Positions 9,240 through 17,020 of a stretch of DNA of 64,000 nt are shown here, in pieces (positions within the stretch are counted from its first letter, which is position 1; every line of letters starts with the position of its first letter). The stretch covers positions 28,201 to 92,200 of the forward strand of contig CALUSM010000003.1 of assembly GCA_944323445.1 (NCBI GenBank). The letters are read 5' to 3'. Position numbers and translations under genes: made by a program. The notes beneath the pieces were generated by a model. The model ran no database searches. It was not told where the DNA came from and saw only the letters and a list, made by a program, of their open reading frames with translations. This DNA comes from an uncultured Bacteroidales bacterium. Its GTDB lineage: Bacteria > Bacteroidota > Bacteroidia > Bacteroidales > UBA932.

Positions 9240-12200
9240 TTAGAAGTTAATGTTGAGACCGATGGAGTAAGTCTTGTTGGGAGTATAGGAGTAGCCTGTA
9301 CCTCCGGTGAAGTTGTACTGGGGATCCATACCGTCAAGATGGCTGAATGTAGCAATGTTGTCCAGTGCCATATAGAGCCTGATCTGCTGGGCCTTGATCT
9401 TCTGCGCGTACTTGTAGGGCAGGGAGAAGCCGAGGGTGATGTTCTTGATGGCGAAGTACGAAGCGTCGATCAGGTGGTTGTCGTTTGCAGCGTAGGAACC
9501 GTTGATCTCGGCACGGGGAACGTCGGTGATGTCACCGGGCTGCTGCCATCTGCGGAGAGCGTTGACATGCCAGGTGTTACCGGTGTACATGGGCTGCATT
9601 GAGCCGCTGTACATGCTGTCGTAGATCTTACCGCCGATGGAATAGGTGGTCATGATGCTCAGGTCGACGAACTCGAAGAGGGTCAGGCTGGTGCTCAGAC
9701 TACCGTAGAGCTTGGGAAGACGGCTGCCCTGGTACCACTTGCTGGTGGATGCCTTGGATACGTCGGAGCTGCGGTATACATTCAGGGGGTTGCCCTTGTC
9801 ATCCACGGGGGTGTCGCCGTCCCACTTAGGCTCGCTCATGCCCTCGGGCAGGTCGTATACCCAGTACATCTGGGCTCCTGTTGCAGGATCAATGCCGGCA
9901 GACTTGGCCATGTAGAAGGTGTACAGGGGCTTGCCGACCTCGATTACCTGGATACCGGAGGTGATGCGGTCATCGTCGGTGAGTTTCAGCACCTCGTTGC
10001 GGGTGGTGGATCCGAGAGCGTCGATGCGCCATGTGAAGTTCTTCTTGTTGAAGATCTGCACGCCGAGGGCCATCTCGACACCGTCGTTGACCATGTTTCC
10101 GATGTTGGAGTTATAGCCGGTGAATCCGGTGGACATTGCCATGGGGAAGGCCAGGAGCATGTCGCGGGTGTAGCGGCGGTAGTACTCGATGCTGAAGTCG
10201 AGAACGTTGTTGAAGAGACGGAAGTCGAGACCGATGTTGAGGTTCTCGTTCTTCTCCCAGGTTACGTTGGGATTCTCAAGAGTTGACACGAAAGCACCGC
10301 TCATGTTGGCGTTGGCCCATGTCAGGTTGTAGAAGCTCTGCCATGCGTAGTACGAGCCGAGGTTGTCGTTACCCTGGACACCGTAGCTGGCGCGGAGGGC
10401 CAGGTGGTCGATCCAGCTTACGTTCTGCATCCAGCGCTCGTTGGTGATGTTCCAGTTGGCGCCCACGGACCAGAAGAGACCCCAGCGGTGGTCAGGATGG
10501 AACCTCGAGGAACCGTCGGTACGGATGGATGCGGACAGGAAGTAGCGGTCGGCGTAGTCGTAGTTCAGACGGCCCAGCCAGGACTCGATCTTATATGCAT
10601 GGCTGTAGGAGTTTGTGCTCACTACGGTTGTGGCGGGAGCCATCTCGATGATACCGTCTACCAGACCGGTCTTCTGACCGTCGAGGTAGGAGTATGCGTA
10701 GTCATAGTACTCGTGACCGGCGAGGAGACCGATGGTGTGTCCGTTGAAGGTGCGGTCATAGGTGAGCAGCTGGTTGAAGGTGTAGGAGAGCATCCTCGAG
10801 TTGGCCTTGGTCAGACGGCCGTTGGAGGAGGCGGCGTTGCCGTGGTACATATTATAATAGGTAGTAGCGTTCTGGGTGCGGTAGTCGGCATTGAAGTTCA
10901 CGGTGAACTTCAGGCCCTTTGCCCAACCCATCTCGTCGCTGTCGGAACCCAGGGTGATGTAGGTCCTGACGCCGGCGCTCTCGCTCTTGGTGCCCATGTA
11001 GTCATCATAGAGGGTGGCCACGGAGTTGAAGTTGGCCTGGGTAGGACGGGCTACACCGTAGTCGAACTGGCGGTTGCCGAGCTCATCAAGGGCGTCGGTA
11101 CCGTCGAGGTTCTTGAGGTATACGGGATAGATGGGAGCCATGAACTGAGCCGAGTACCATACGTTGGAGTTCTCGGATCCGGTGTATGTGGGACCATAGG
11201 AGTCAGTGGCTGCCATGGAGAGGTTCAGACCAGCTGCGAACCACTTGGCGGGAGTCAGGTCGACGTTGGCACGGCCGCTGAAACGCTGGAAGCCGGACTC
11301 CTTCAGGATACCGTCCTGATCCAGATAACCCAGGGAGAGCAGAGCCTTGATCTTCTCAGAACCGCCGCTCACGCTGAGATTGTGCTCCTGACGGAAGGCA
11401 TTGTGGTTGGTGACCTCCTCCATCCAGTCCTCGTTGTAGGCGGATATGGCGTCAGCCCTTACTGCTCCGGTGGCGGGATCAATCAGAGTCTCCCATGTGT
11501 AGTTCTTGAAAGGATTGTACTGCTCGCCGCCGAGAGCGCCGGAAAGACCGCTCATGGCAAGCTGTGAGGCCTCCTCCCAGTTATATCCGTTGCTGAAGAC
11601 ATATCTGTTGCGCAGAGCCTCGTAGGTCATGTTCACGAAGTCTCTCTGGTCAACCATCTCATAGGGTTTGATGGCCCTGTCCTGCCAGCCGGCGTTGAAG
11701 GTGTAGGATACGTTCACCTTGTCGCCCTTGGCGCGCTTGGTGGTGATCATCACGACGCCGTTGGCGGCACGCGCACCGTAAAGGGCTGCCGAAGAAGCGT
11801 CCTTCAGCACGGTCATCGACTCGATGTCGGCCGGGTTGATGGAGCTCAGGCTGCCGTCGTAAGGAGCGCCGTCCACTACGTACAGAGGGCTCTGACTGGC
11901 GTTGATGGAACCGAATCCGCGGATACGGATGGTGGCATCTGAACCAGGCTGACCGGAAGAGGACACCTGTACTCCTGCGGACATTCCCTCGAGAGCCTGC
12001 GAGAGGTTAGGAACGACACGTTTCTCGATCTTCTCGCTGCTGATAGCTGTAGCGGAACCGGTGATCGCGTCTTTCTTCGCGGTACCGTAAGCCACCACGA
12101 TCACGTCATCGAGGGTAGTAGCCTCGGGAACGAGGACGATGTCGATGGAGGTCCTGCCGTTTACGGGCACTTCCTGAGTGGTATAGCCCAGGAATGTCAC

Positions 12201-12419
12201 TTCCAGGACTCCGTTCGCAGGTACGGACAGGGAGAAGGATCCCATATCGTCGGTCATGGCCCACTGGGTGGTGCTGCCTTTGAGCACGACTGAGGCTCCG
12301 ACTATCCCCTCGCCTGTTGAGGCATCAGTAACAGTACCTGTAACTGTGATATCCTGCGCATAAGCTGCGGCAGTTACCGCGAGTAACAGACCTGTTAAAA
12401 ATAGTCTGATCTTTTTCAT
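9240..12419 (-). CDS. SusC/RagA-family TonB-dependent transporter, complete (ON) copy
   Basis: The 1059-residue outer-membrane transporter has a complete signal peptide (MKKIRLFLTGLLLAVTAAAYA), a carboxypeptidase-regulatory-like domain (about 25-105), a plug domain with the SusC signature (AYGTAKKDAITGS to GARAANGVVMITTK, about 118-230) and a 22-strand-type barrel ending GLNINF. It imports a substrate delivered by the partner SusD, powered by TonB. The 15-bp recombination site lies inside its signal-peptide codons (12373-12387) and encodes part of the LLLAV stretch. In this assembly the gene is joined to a full N-region and leader, so this is the state predicted to be expressed. It is paralogous to 13847-16999, with near identity through the first 130 or so residues. 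Confidence 0.96.
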   Translation of the reverse strand: MKKIRLFLTGLLLAVTAAAYAQDITVTGTVTDASTGEGIVGASVVLKGSTTQWAMTDDMGSFSLSVPANGVLEVTFLGYTTQEVPVNGRTSIDIVLVPEATTLDDVIVVAYGTAKKDAITGSATAISSEKIEKRVVPNLSQALEGMSAGVQVSSSGQPGSDATIRIRGFGSINASQSPLYVVDGAPYDGSLSSINPADIESMTVLKDASSAALYGARAANGVVMITTKRAKGDKVNVSYTFNAGWQDRAIKPYEMVDQRDFVNMTYEALRNRYVFSNGYNWEEASQLAMSGLSGALGGEQYNPFKNYTWETLIDPATGAVRADAISAYNEDWMEEVTNHNAFRQEHNLSVSGGSEKIKALLSLGYLDQDGILKESGFQRFSGRANVDLTPAKWFAAGLNLSMAATDSYGPTYTGSENSNVWYSAQFMAPIYPVYLKNLDGTDALDELGNRQFDYGVARPTQANFNSVATLYDDYMGTKSESAGVRTYITLGSDSDEMGWAKGLKFTVNFNADYRTQNATTYYNMYHGNAASSNGRLTKANSRMLSYTFNQLLTYDRTFNGHTIGLLAGHEYYDYAYSYLDGQKTGLVDGIIEMAPATTVVSTNSYSHAYKIESWLGRLNYDYADRYFLSASIRTDGSSRFHPDHRWGLFWSVGANWNITNERWMQNVSWIDHLALRASYGVQGNDNLGSYYAWQSFYNLTWANANMSGAFVSTLENPNVTWEKNENLNIGLDFRLFNNVLDFSIEYYRRYTRDMLLAFPMAMSTGFTGYNSNIGNMVNDGVEMALGVQIFNKKNFTWRIDALGSTTRNEVLKLTDDDRITSGIQVIEVGKPLYTFYMAKSAGIDPATGAQMYWVYDLPEGMSEPKWDGDTPVDDKGNPLNVYRSSDVSKASTSKWYQGSRLPKLYGSLSTSLTLFEFVDLSIMTTYSIGGKIYDSMYSGSMQPMYTGNTWHVNALRRWQQPGDITDVPRAEINGSYAANDNHLIDASYFAIKNITLGFSLPYKYAQKIKAQQIRLYMALDNIATFSHLDGMDPQYNFTGGTGYSYTPNKTYSIGLNINF
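12373..12387 (-). repeat. Recombination site L of the susC inversion (left copy)
   Basis: GTTAC-CGCGA-GTAAC on the plus strand is the exact reverse complement of the site at 13849-13863. The 5-bp inverted arms around an asymmetric 5-bp spacer are the form expected of a tyrosine-recombinase crossover site. It lies within the signal-peptide codons of the left susC. Confidence 0.88.
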
Positions 12420-12489
12420 GTAGATAATTTTTTAAAGTTAATAAAAAGTTAATTGTTTTTTGAGTTTGTTAATGTGTTCGAGTAAACAT

Positions 12490-12534
12490 AAAAAAAGCAC
12501 CGGCAGTCTTCTGCAGTTTTCTGCGGAAGACTAC
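12490..12534 (-). terminator. Hairpin with U-run: recombinase terminator or susC leader attenuator
   Basis: On the minus strand AGTCTTCCGCAG and CTGCAGAAGACT pair (12 bp with one G-U; plus-strand arms 12505-12516 and 12521-12532) around a 4-nt loop. Seven U residues follow about 8 nt after the stem (12490-12496). The gap between stem and U-run is longer than in standard terminators. Confidence 0.5.
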
Positions 12535-12660
12535 TTACATTCAGGGGAATATATTTAGTCAGCTTAGTCAGGGAATGTCGGACAGCTTTCAAACTAAAAA
12601 AATTAAAGGTTAGTTACTTCTTTTTCTTAGGTCGGTCTGTAGTACTTATCAGGTTTCAAA

Positions 12661-12674
12661 TTGCAAATTTGCAA
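12661..12674. promoter_or_regulatory. Perfect 14-bp palindrome, possible operator
   Basis: TTGCAAATTTGCAA reads the same on both strands. It lies about 70 bp past the end of the recombinase gene and upstream of the best susC -7 candidate. No regulator is known to bind it. Confidence 0.4.
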
Positions 12675-12744
12675 AAAGTTTTCTAAAAAAACAACTAATA
12701 ACCTCAAAAACTATCCAGCGCAGAGCTGTCCCGGGGCCGTCGGA

Positions 12745-13785
12745 TCAACTTGCGGAGACGTACCTGCGGATGATTTCCCTGGCCTCCTCATCGAGATTCT
12801 GACAGAGGTAGCGTCTGAATGATTCCTCACTCGTGTGACCGCTGATGCTGCGGATCTGCTCCGTACTCAGCCTTCCGTCCAGGTAGAGGTTGGTGATGTA
12901 GCTGCGTCTGGCGGTATGGGAGGACACGAGCTCATACTTGTGATGCACGGTCCTGACCCTGGTTCCGCCCCGGCATGACCAGACCGTAACACTGGAGTCT
13001 ATGCCGGCCATCATGCATATTGTCTTGATGCTGGTGTTGAGAAAGGAGATGGAGACCTTCGGCAGAGAACCTCCCCACCGATCGATGATCTCCGTAAGAC
13101 CGTCATCCAGAATCGGTATGACTACCATCTTGCCGGTTTTTTTCTGAATCCTGCGGAGCGTCCTGTATTCCCTTCCCCCGATGCTTACAGTCTCTATGTC
13201 CTCGGCCGAGATACAGGAATAGTCTGAAAAGCGCTGTCCGCAGTAGCAGCCGGCCAGGAAAACGTCCCTTACCTTCATCAGCTGCGGAGAATGGCGGAGG
13301 TCCAGTTCAGCAAGGGCGCCGATCTCGTCCCTGGTGAGGTATACCTTTTTATATATAATTGAAGGGCGGTGGGTCACAAAATTCCTGCTGTTCTGCACCA
13401 CCGTGGAGGATACTCCTTCCTCCAGAGCGCTGTTCATAATCGACTTAATCAAGGCAACATACTGATATTTAGTGCTTTCTGCATAGTTGCAGCGGTCGCA
13501 GTATTCCATAAATCCAGCATAGGTGTCCAGGCCGATCTGTGAGAACTTGAGGTCAGCAGTATCTGCGAATCTCTCAAATTCAGGCCATACCCTGAGTATT
13601 TTCTTATAGTTGCAGATGCTGTTGTAAGCATATTTCTTTCCCTTGTTCAGCAAGGTGCAATTCTCCATACCGGCAATTTTTGCCTTAAGGTAGCTGATGA
13701 AAACCTCGTCACGGTTCTCCTTCTTTCTGCGAGCGATTGTCAGCTCGAAATTCATTCCTAGAATTTTTTTAAAGATACGGATCAT
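12745..13785 (-). CDS. Tyrosine site-specific recombinase (putative DNA invertase)
   Basis: The 346-residue protein has a SAM-like core-binding domain (about 25-140) and a tyrosine-recombinase catalytic domain (about 148-335). The catalytic residues are visible: Arg185 (YCGQRFSD), Lys216-219 (KKTGK), His290 and Arg293 (SHTARRSY), His317 (SGHTSEESF) and the nucleophile Tyr326. It resembles the Bacteroidota integrase/Tsr type that acts on inverted repeats near surface genes. It lies wholly inside the inverted repeats it is predicted to recombine. Its direction is always that of the active susC, whose leader follows its 3' end. A second possible start is Met11 (MNFELTI). A weak -7 match, TAGTTTTA (minus strand, 13824-13817), would give a leader of about 26 nt. 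Confidence 0.93.
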   Translation of the reverse strand: MIRIFKKILGMNFELTIARRKKENRDEVFISYLKAKIAGMENCTLLNKGKKYAYNSICNYKKILRVWPEFERFADTADLKFSQIGLDTYAGFMEYCDRCNYAESTKYQYVALIKSIMNSALEEGVSSTVVQNSRNFVTHRPSIIYKKVYLTRDEIGALAELDLRHSPQLMKVRDVFLAGCYCGQRFSDYSCISAEDIETVSIGGREYRTLRRIQKKTGKMVVIPILDDGLTEIIDRWGGSLPKVSISFLNTSIKTICMMAGIDSSVTVWSCRGGTRVRTVHHKYELVSSHTARRSYITNLYLDGRLSTEQIRSISGHTSEESFRRYLCQNLDEEAREIIRRYVSAS

Positions 13786-13846
13786 AGCTGATGGTTTTAA
13801 TTATTATTCACGGTGCTAAAACTATAAAATATTTCCTCCTCCAAGC

Positions 13847-16800
13847 ATGTTACTCGCGGTAACCTCAGCAGCTTTCGCTCAGGATATCACAGTTACAGGT
13901 ACTGTTACTGATGCCTCAACAGGCGAGGGGATAGTCGGAGCTTCAGTCGTACTCAAGGGCAGCACTACCCAGTGGGCCATGACCGACGACATGGGCGCCT
14001 TCTCTCTGACCGTGCCTGCTAACGGAGTACTGGAAGTCACATTCCTGGGCTACACCACTCAGGAAGTGCCCATAAACGGCAGAGCTTCCATAGACATCGT
14101 CCTCACTCCCGAGGCGACGACTCTCGATGACGTGATTGTTGTGGCTTACGGCACCCAAAAGAAGGATGCTATCACCGGATCCGCGGCAGCCGTGAGCAGC
14201 GAGAAGATCGAGAAGCGAATCGTGCCCAACCTGACCCAGGCCCTCGAGGGAATGGCAGCCGGCGTGCAGGTGTCCGGAACCGGTCGTCCCGGTGACGGAG
14301 CCTCTATCCGTATCCGCGGTTTCGGTTCCATCAACGCGTCGAACGACCCTCTGTACGTAGTGGACGGTGCTCCCTTCGACGGCAGCCTGAGCTCCATCAA
14401 CCCGGCCGACATTGAATCAATGACCGTGCTGAAGGACGCGTCCGCTGCAGCCCTTTACGGTGCGCGTGCCGCCAACGGCGTCGTGATGATCACCACCAAG
14501 CGCGCCAAGGGTGACAAGGTGAACGTATCCTACAGCTTCAACGCGGGCTGGCAGGACAGGGCCATCAAACCCTATCAGATGGTGGGCCAGGAGGACTTTG
14601 TCAACCTGACCTACGAGGCCCTTCGCAACGGCTACGTGTTCGACAACGGATATGACTGGGAAACAGCATCCCAGCTGGCCATGCAGGGACTCTCGAGCGC
14701 CCTGGGCGGCGAACTCTATAACCCCTACAAGAACTATACATGGGAGACAGTGATCGACCCCGCCACCGGAGCCGTAAGGGCAGATGCCCAGTCCGCCTAC
14801 TACGAGGACTGGATGGAGGAGATTACCAACCACAACGCATTCCGCCAGGAGCACAACCTGAGTATCAGCGGCGGCAGCGAGAAGGTTAAGGCCATGCTGT
14901 CCCTCGGTTATCTGGACCAGGACGGTATTCTTAAAGAATCCGGATTCTCCCGTTTCAGCGGCCGCGCCAACGTGGACTTTGTTCCTACCAAATGGCTGTC
15001 CGCCGGCCTGAACCTCTCGATGGCCACCACCAACACCGAAGGTCCCACATACAGCGGTTCGGAGAACTCCAATGTGTGGTACTCAGCACAGTTCATGGCT
15101 CCCATCTACCCTGTATACCTCAAGAACCTTGACGGTACAGACGCTCTTGATGACCTGAACCAGCGCCAGTACGACTACGGCGTGAACCGTCCCACCCTGA
15201 CCAACTTCAACTCCGTGGCCACCCTGTACGACGACTACATGGGCACCAAGGCTGACAACGCCGGCGTGAGGACCTACATCACCCTGGGTTCCGACCGCGA
15301 CGACATGGGCTGGGCCAAGGGTCTGAAGCTGACCGTGAACTTCAACGCCGACTACGCCAACCAGAATGCCACCACGTACTACAACATGTACCACGGCAAC
15401 GCCGCATCCTCCGACGGCCGTCTGACGAAGACCAACGCCAGGATGCTCTCCTACACTTTCAACCAGCTGCTGACCTACGACCGCACCTTCGGGGACCACA
15501 CCATCGGTGTCCTCGCCGGTCATGAGTACTATGACTACAGCTACTCCTACCTGACCGCCCAGAAGACCGGTCTGGTGGACGGAATCATCGAGCTGGCTCC
15601 CGCCACAACCCTGGCGGACGGCAACTCCTACTCCAACACCTACAGGATCGAGTCCTGGCTCGGCCGTCTGAACTACGACTACGCTAACCGCTACTTCATC
15701 TCTGCTTCCCTCCGTACCGACGGATCCTCGAGATTCCATCCTGACCACCGCTGGGGCCTCTTCTGGTCCGTGGGCGCCAACTGGAACATCACCAACGAGC
15801 GCTGGATGCAGAACGTAAGCTGGATCGACCACCTGGCCCTCCGCGCCAGCTACGGTATCCAGGGTAACGACAACGTCGTGTCCGGCTACTACGCATGGCA
15901 GTCCTTCTACAATCTGACCTGGGCCAACGCCAACCTCCCCGGCGCCACTATCTCCACCCTGGAGAACCCCAACGTGACCTGGGAGAAGAACGAGAACCTC
16001 AACATCGGTCTTGACTTCCGTCTCTTCAACAACATCCTCGACTTCAGCATCGAGTACTACCGCCGCTACACCCGCGACATGCTCCTGGCCTTCCCTATGG
16101 CCATGTCGACCGGCTTCACCGGCTACAACTCCAACGTGGGCAACATGGTCAACGACGGTGTCGAGATGTCCCTGGGCGTGCAGATCTTCAACAAGAAGAA
16201 CTTCACATGGCGTGTGAACGCGATGGGCTCCACCACCCGTAATGAGGTGCTGAAGCTCACCGAGACCGACCAGATGATCTCCGGCGTACAGGTTATCGAG
16301 GTGGGCAAGCCCCTCTACACCTTCTATATGGCCAAGTCCGCCGGTGTTGACCCCGCCACCGGTGCGCAGATGTACTGGGCATACGACCTGCCCGAGGGCA
16401 TGAGCAAGCCTATGTGGGACGGTGACACTCCCGTGGATGACAAAGGCAACCCCCTGGAGCTGTACCGCACCTCAGACTACAACAAGGCCAACAACAGTAA
16501 GTTCTACCTGGGCAGCCGTCTTCCCAAGCTGTACGGTAGCCTGAGCACCGAGATGAACATCTTCGAGTTCATCGACCTGAGCATCATGACTACCTACTCC
16601 ATCGGCGGATGGATCTACGAGAGCCTCTACAGCGGTGCCATGCAGCCCATGTACACCGGTAACACCTGGCACGTGAACGCGCTCCGCAGATGGCAGAAGC
16701 CCGGTGACATCACCGACATCCCGCGTGCCGAGATCAACGGCACCTACGCCGCCAACGACAGCAAGCTCGTGGATGCCTCCTACTTCGCCATCAAGAACAT

Positions 16801-16999
16801 CACCCTCGGCTTCTCCCTGCCCTACAAGTACGCGCAGAGGATCAAGGCCCAGCAGATCCGTATCTACATGGCACTGGACAACATCGCCCTCTTCTCTCAC
16901 ATGGACGGCATGGATCCCCAGTACAACTTCACCGGAGGCACCGGTTACTACTACACTCCCAACAAGACCTACTCTATCGGTCTCAACATTAACTTCTAA
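13847..16999 (+). CDS. SusC/RagA-family TonB-dependent transporter, silent (OFF) copy
   Basis: This 1050-residue frame has an intact regulatory-like domain, plug and barrel (ends GLNINF) and is paralogous to 9240-12419. In the present orientation it can only start at the ATG that overlaps the recombination site, giving MLLAVTSAAFAQ. That lacks the basic N-region of the signal peptide, and an in-frame TAA lies upstream at 13817-13819. No promoter toward this gene is evident in the 60 bp before it. It is therefore predicted to be untranslated or unexported until inversion supplies the MKKIRLFLTG start. It is not a pseudogene: the barrel is uninterrupted and followed by intact susD and lipoprotein genes. 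Residue differences from its paralogue are scattered through plug and barrel. Confidence 0.92.
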   Translation: MLLAVTSAAFAQDITVTGTVTDASTGEGIVGASVVLKGSTTQWAMTDDMGAFSLTVPANGVLEVTFLGYTTQEVPINGRASIDIVLTPEATTLDDVIVVAYGTQKKDAITGSAAAVSSEKIEKRIVPNLTQALEGMAAGVQVSGTGRPGDGASIRIRGFGSINASNDPLYVVDGAPFDGSLSSINPADIESMTVLKDASAAALYGARAANGVVMITTKRAKGDKVNVSYSFNAGWQDRAIKPYQMVGQEDFVNLTYEALRNGYVFDNGYDWETASQLAMQGLSSALGGELYNPYKNYTWETVIDPATGAVRADAQSAYYEDWMEEITNHNAFRQEHNLSISGGSEKVKAMLSLGYLDQDGILKESGFSRFSGRANVDFVPTKWLSAGLNLSMATTNTEGPTYSGSENSNVWYSAQFMAPIYPVYLKNLDGTDALDDLNQRQYDYGVNRPTLTNFNSVATLYDDYMGTKADNAGVRTYITLGSDRDDMGWAKGLKLTVNFNADYANQNATTYYNMYHGNAASSDGRLTKTNARMLSYTFNQLLTYDRTFGDHTIGVLAGHEYYDYSYSYLTAQKTGLVDGIIELAPATTLADGNSYSNTYRIESWLGRLNYDYANRYFISASLRTDGSSRFHPDHRWGLFWSVGANWNITNERWMQNVSWIDHLALRASYGIQGNDNVVSGYYAWQSFYNLTWANANLPGATISTLENPNVTWEKNENLNIGLDFRLFNNILDFSIEYYRRYTRDMLLAFPMAMSTGFTGYNSNVGNMVNDGVEMSLGVQIFNKKNFTWRVNAMGSTTRNEVLKLTETDQMISGVQVIEVGKPLYTFYMAKSAGVDPATGAQMYWAYDLPEGMSKPMWDGDTPVDDKGNPLELYRTSDYNKANNSKFYLGSRLPKLYGSLSTEMNIFEFIDLSIMTTYSIGGWIYESLYSGAMQPMYTGNTWHVNALRRWQKPGDITDIPRAEINGTYAANDSKLVDASYFAIKNITLGFSLPYKYAQRIKAQQIRIYMALDNIALFSHMDGMDPQYNFTGGTGYYYTPNKTYSIGLNINF
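13849..13863 (+). repeat. Recombination site R of the susC inversion (right copy)
   Basis: GTTAC-TCGCG-GTAAC is identical to the left site in reverse complement. One further base on the susC-upstream side also matches; beyond that the flanks diverge (AAGCAT here, AGGTCT in the left gene), marking the crossover boundary. Confidence 0.88.
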
Positions 17000-17020
17000 C
17001 AAAGGATAGATAATAATACA

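Larger units (their letters stand above)
12420..12744 (-). promoter_or_regulatory. Leader and control region of susC (325 bp without a gene)
   Basis: This AT-rich region between the recombinase stop and the susC ATG should hold the only promoter for susC. The best -7 candidate on the minus strand is TTAGTTTG at 12597-12590 (one mismatch to TAnnTTTG); no clear -33 box is seen. It would give a leader of about 165 nt that contains the hairpin at 12505-12532. A perfect 14-bp palindrome is at 12661-12674. No small gene was recognised. The region inverts together with the recombinase. Confidence 0.6.
12373..13863. mobile_element. Invertible segment (two-state susC switch) carrying its own tyrosine recombinase
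   Basis: The segment is bounded by perfect 15-bp inverted repeats, each inside the signal-peptide region of a divergently oriented susC. It contains the recombinase gene, the 5' leader and the first 10 codons of susC. Joining the start region to the right-hand site gives ATG...GGT CTG TTA CTC GCG GTA ACC TCA GCA, which is in frame with the silent susC and rebuilds a normal signal peptide ending AFAQ. The arrangement matches the known SusC/SusD phase-variation systems of Bacteroides fragilis, in which promoter and N-terminus are exchanged. That inversion occurs is inferred; the sites, enzyme and frame are seen. Confidence 0.85.

Noticed and set aside
13847..16999. Right-hand susC as a 5'-truncated pseudogene
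   Set aside because: The frame is intact to the end, the following two genes are intact, and the missing part is supplied in frame by inversion.
9240..16999. Whole-operon inversion by homologous recombination alone
   Set aside because: The inverted susC homology would permit it, but it would reverse larger segments without explaining the recombinase and the perfect 15-bp sites in otherwise diverging flanks. It remains a possible minor route.
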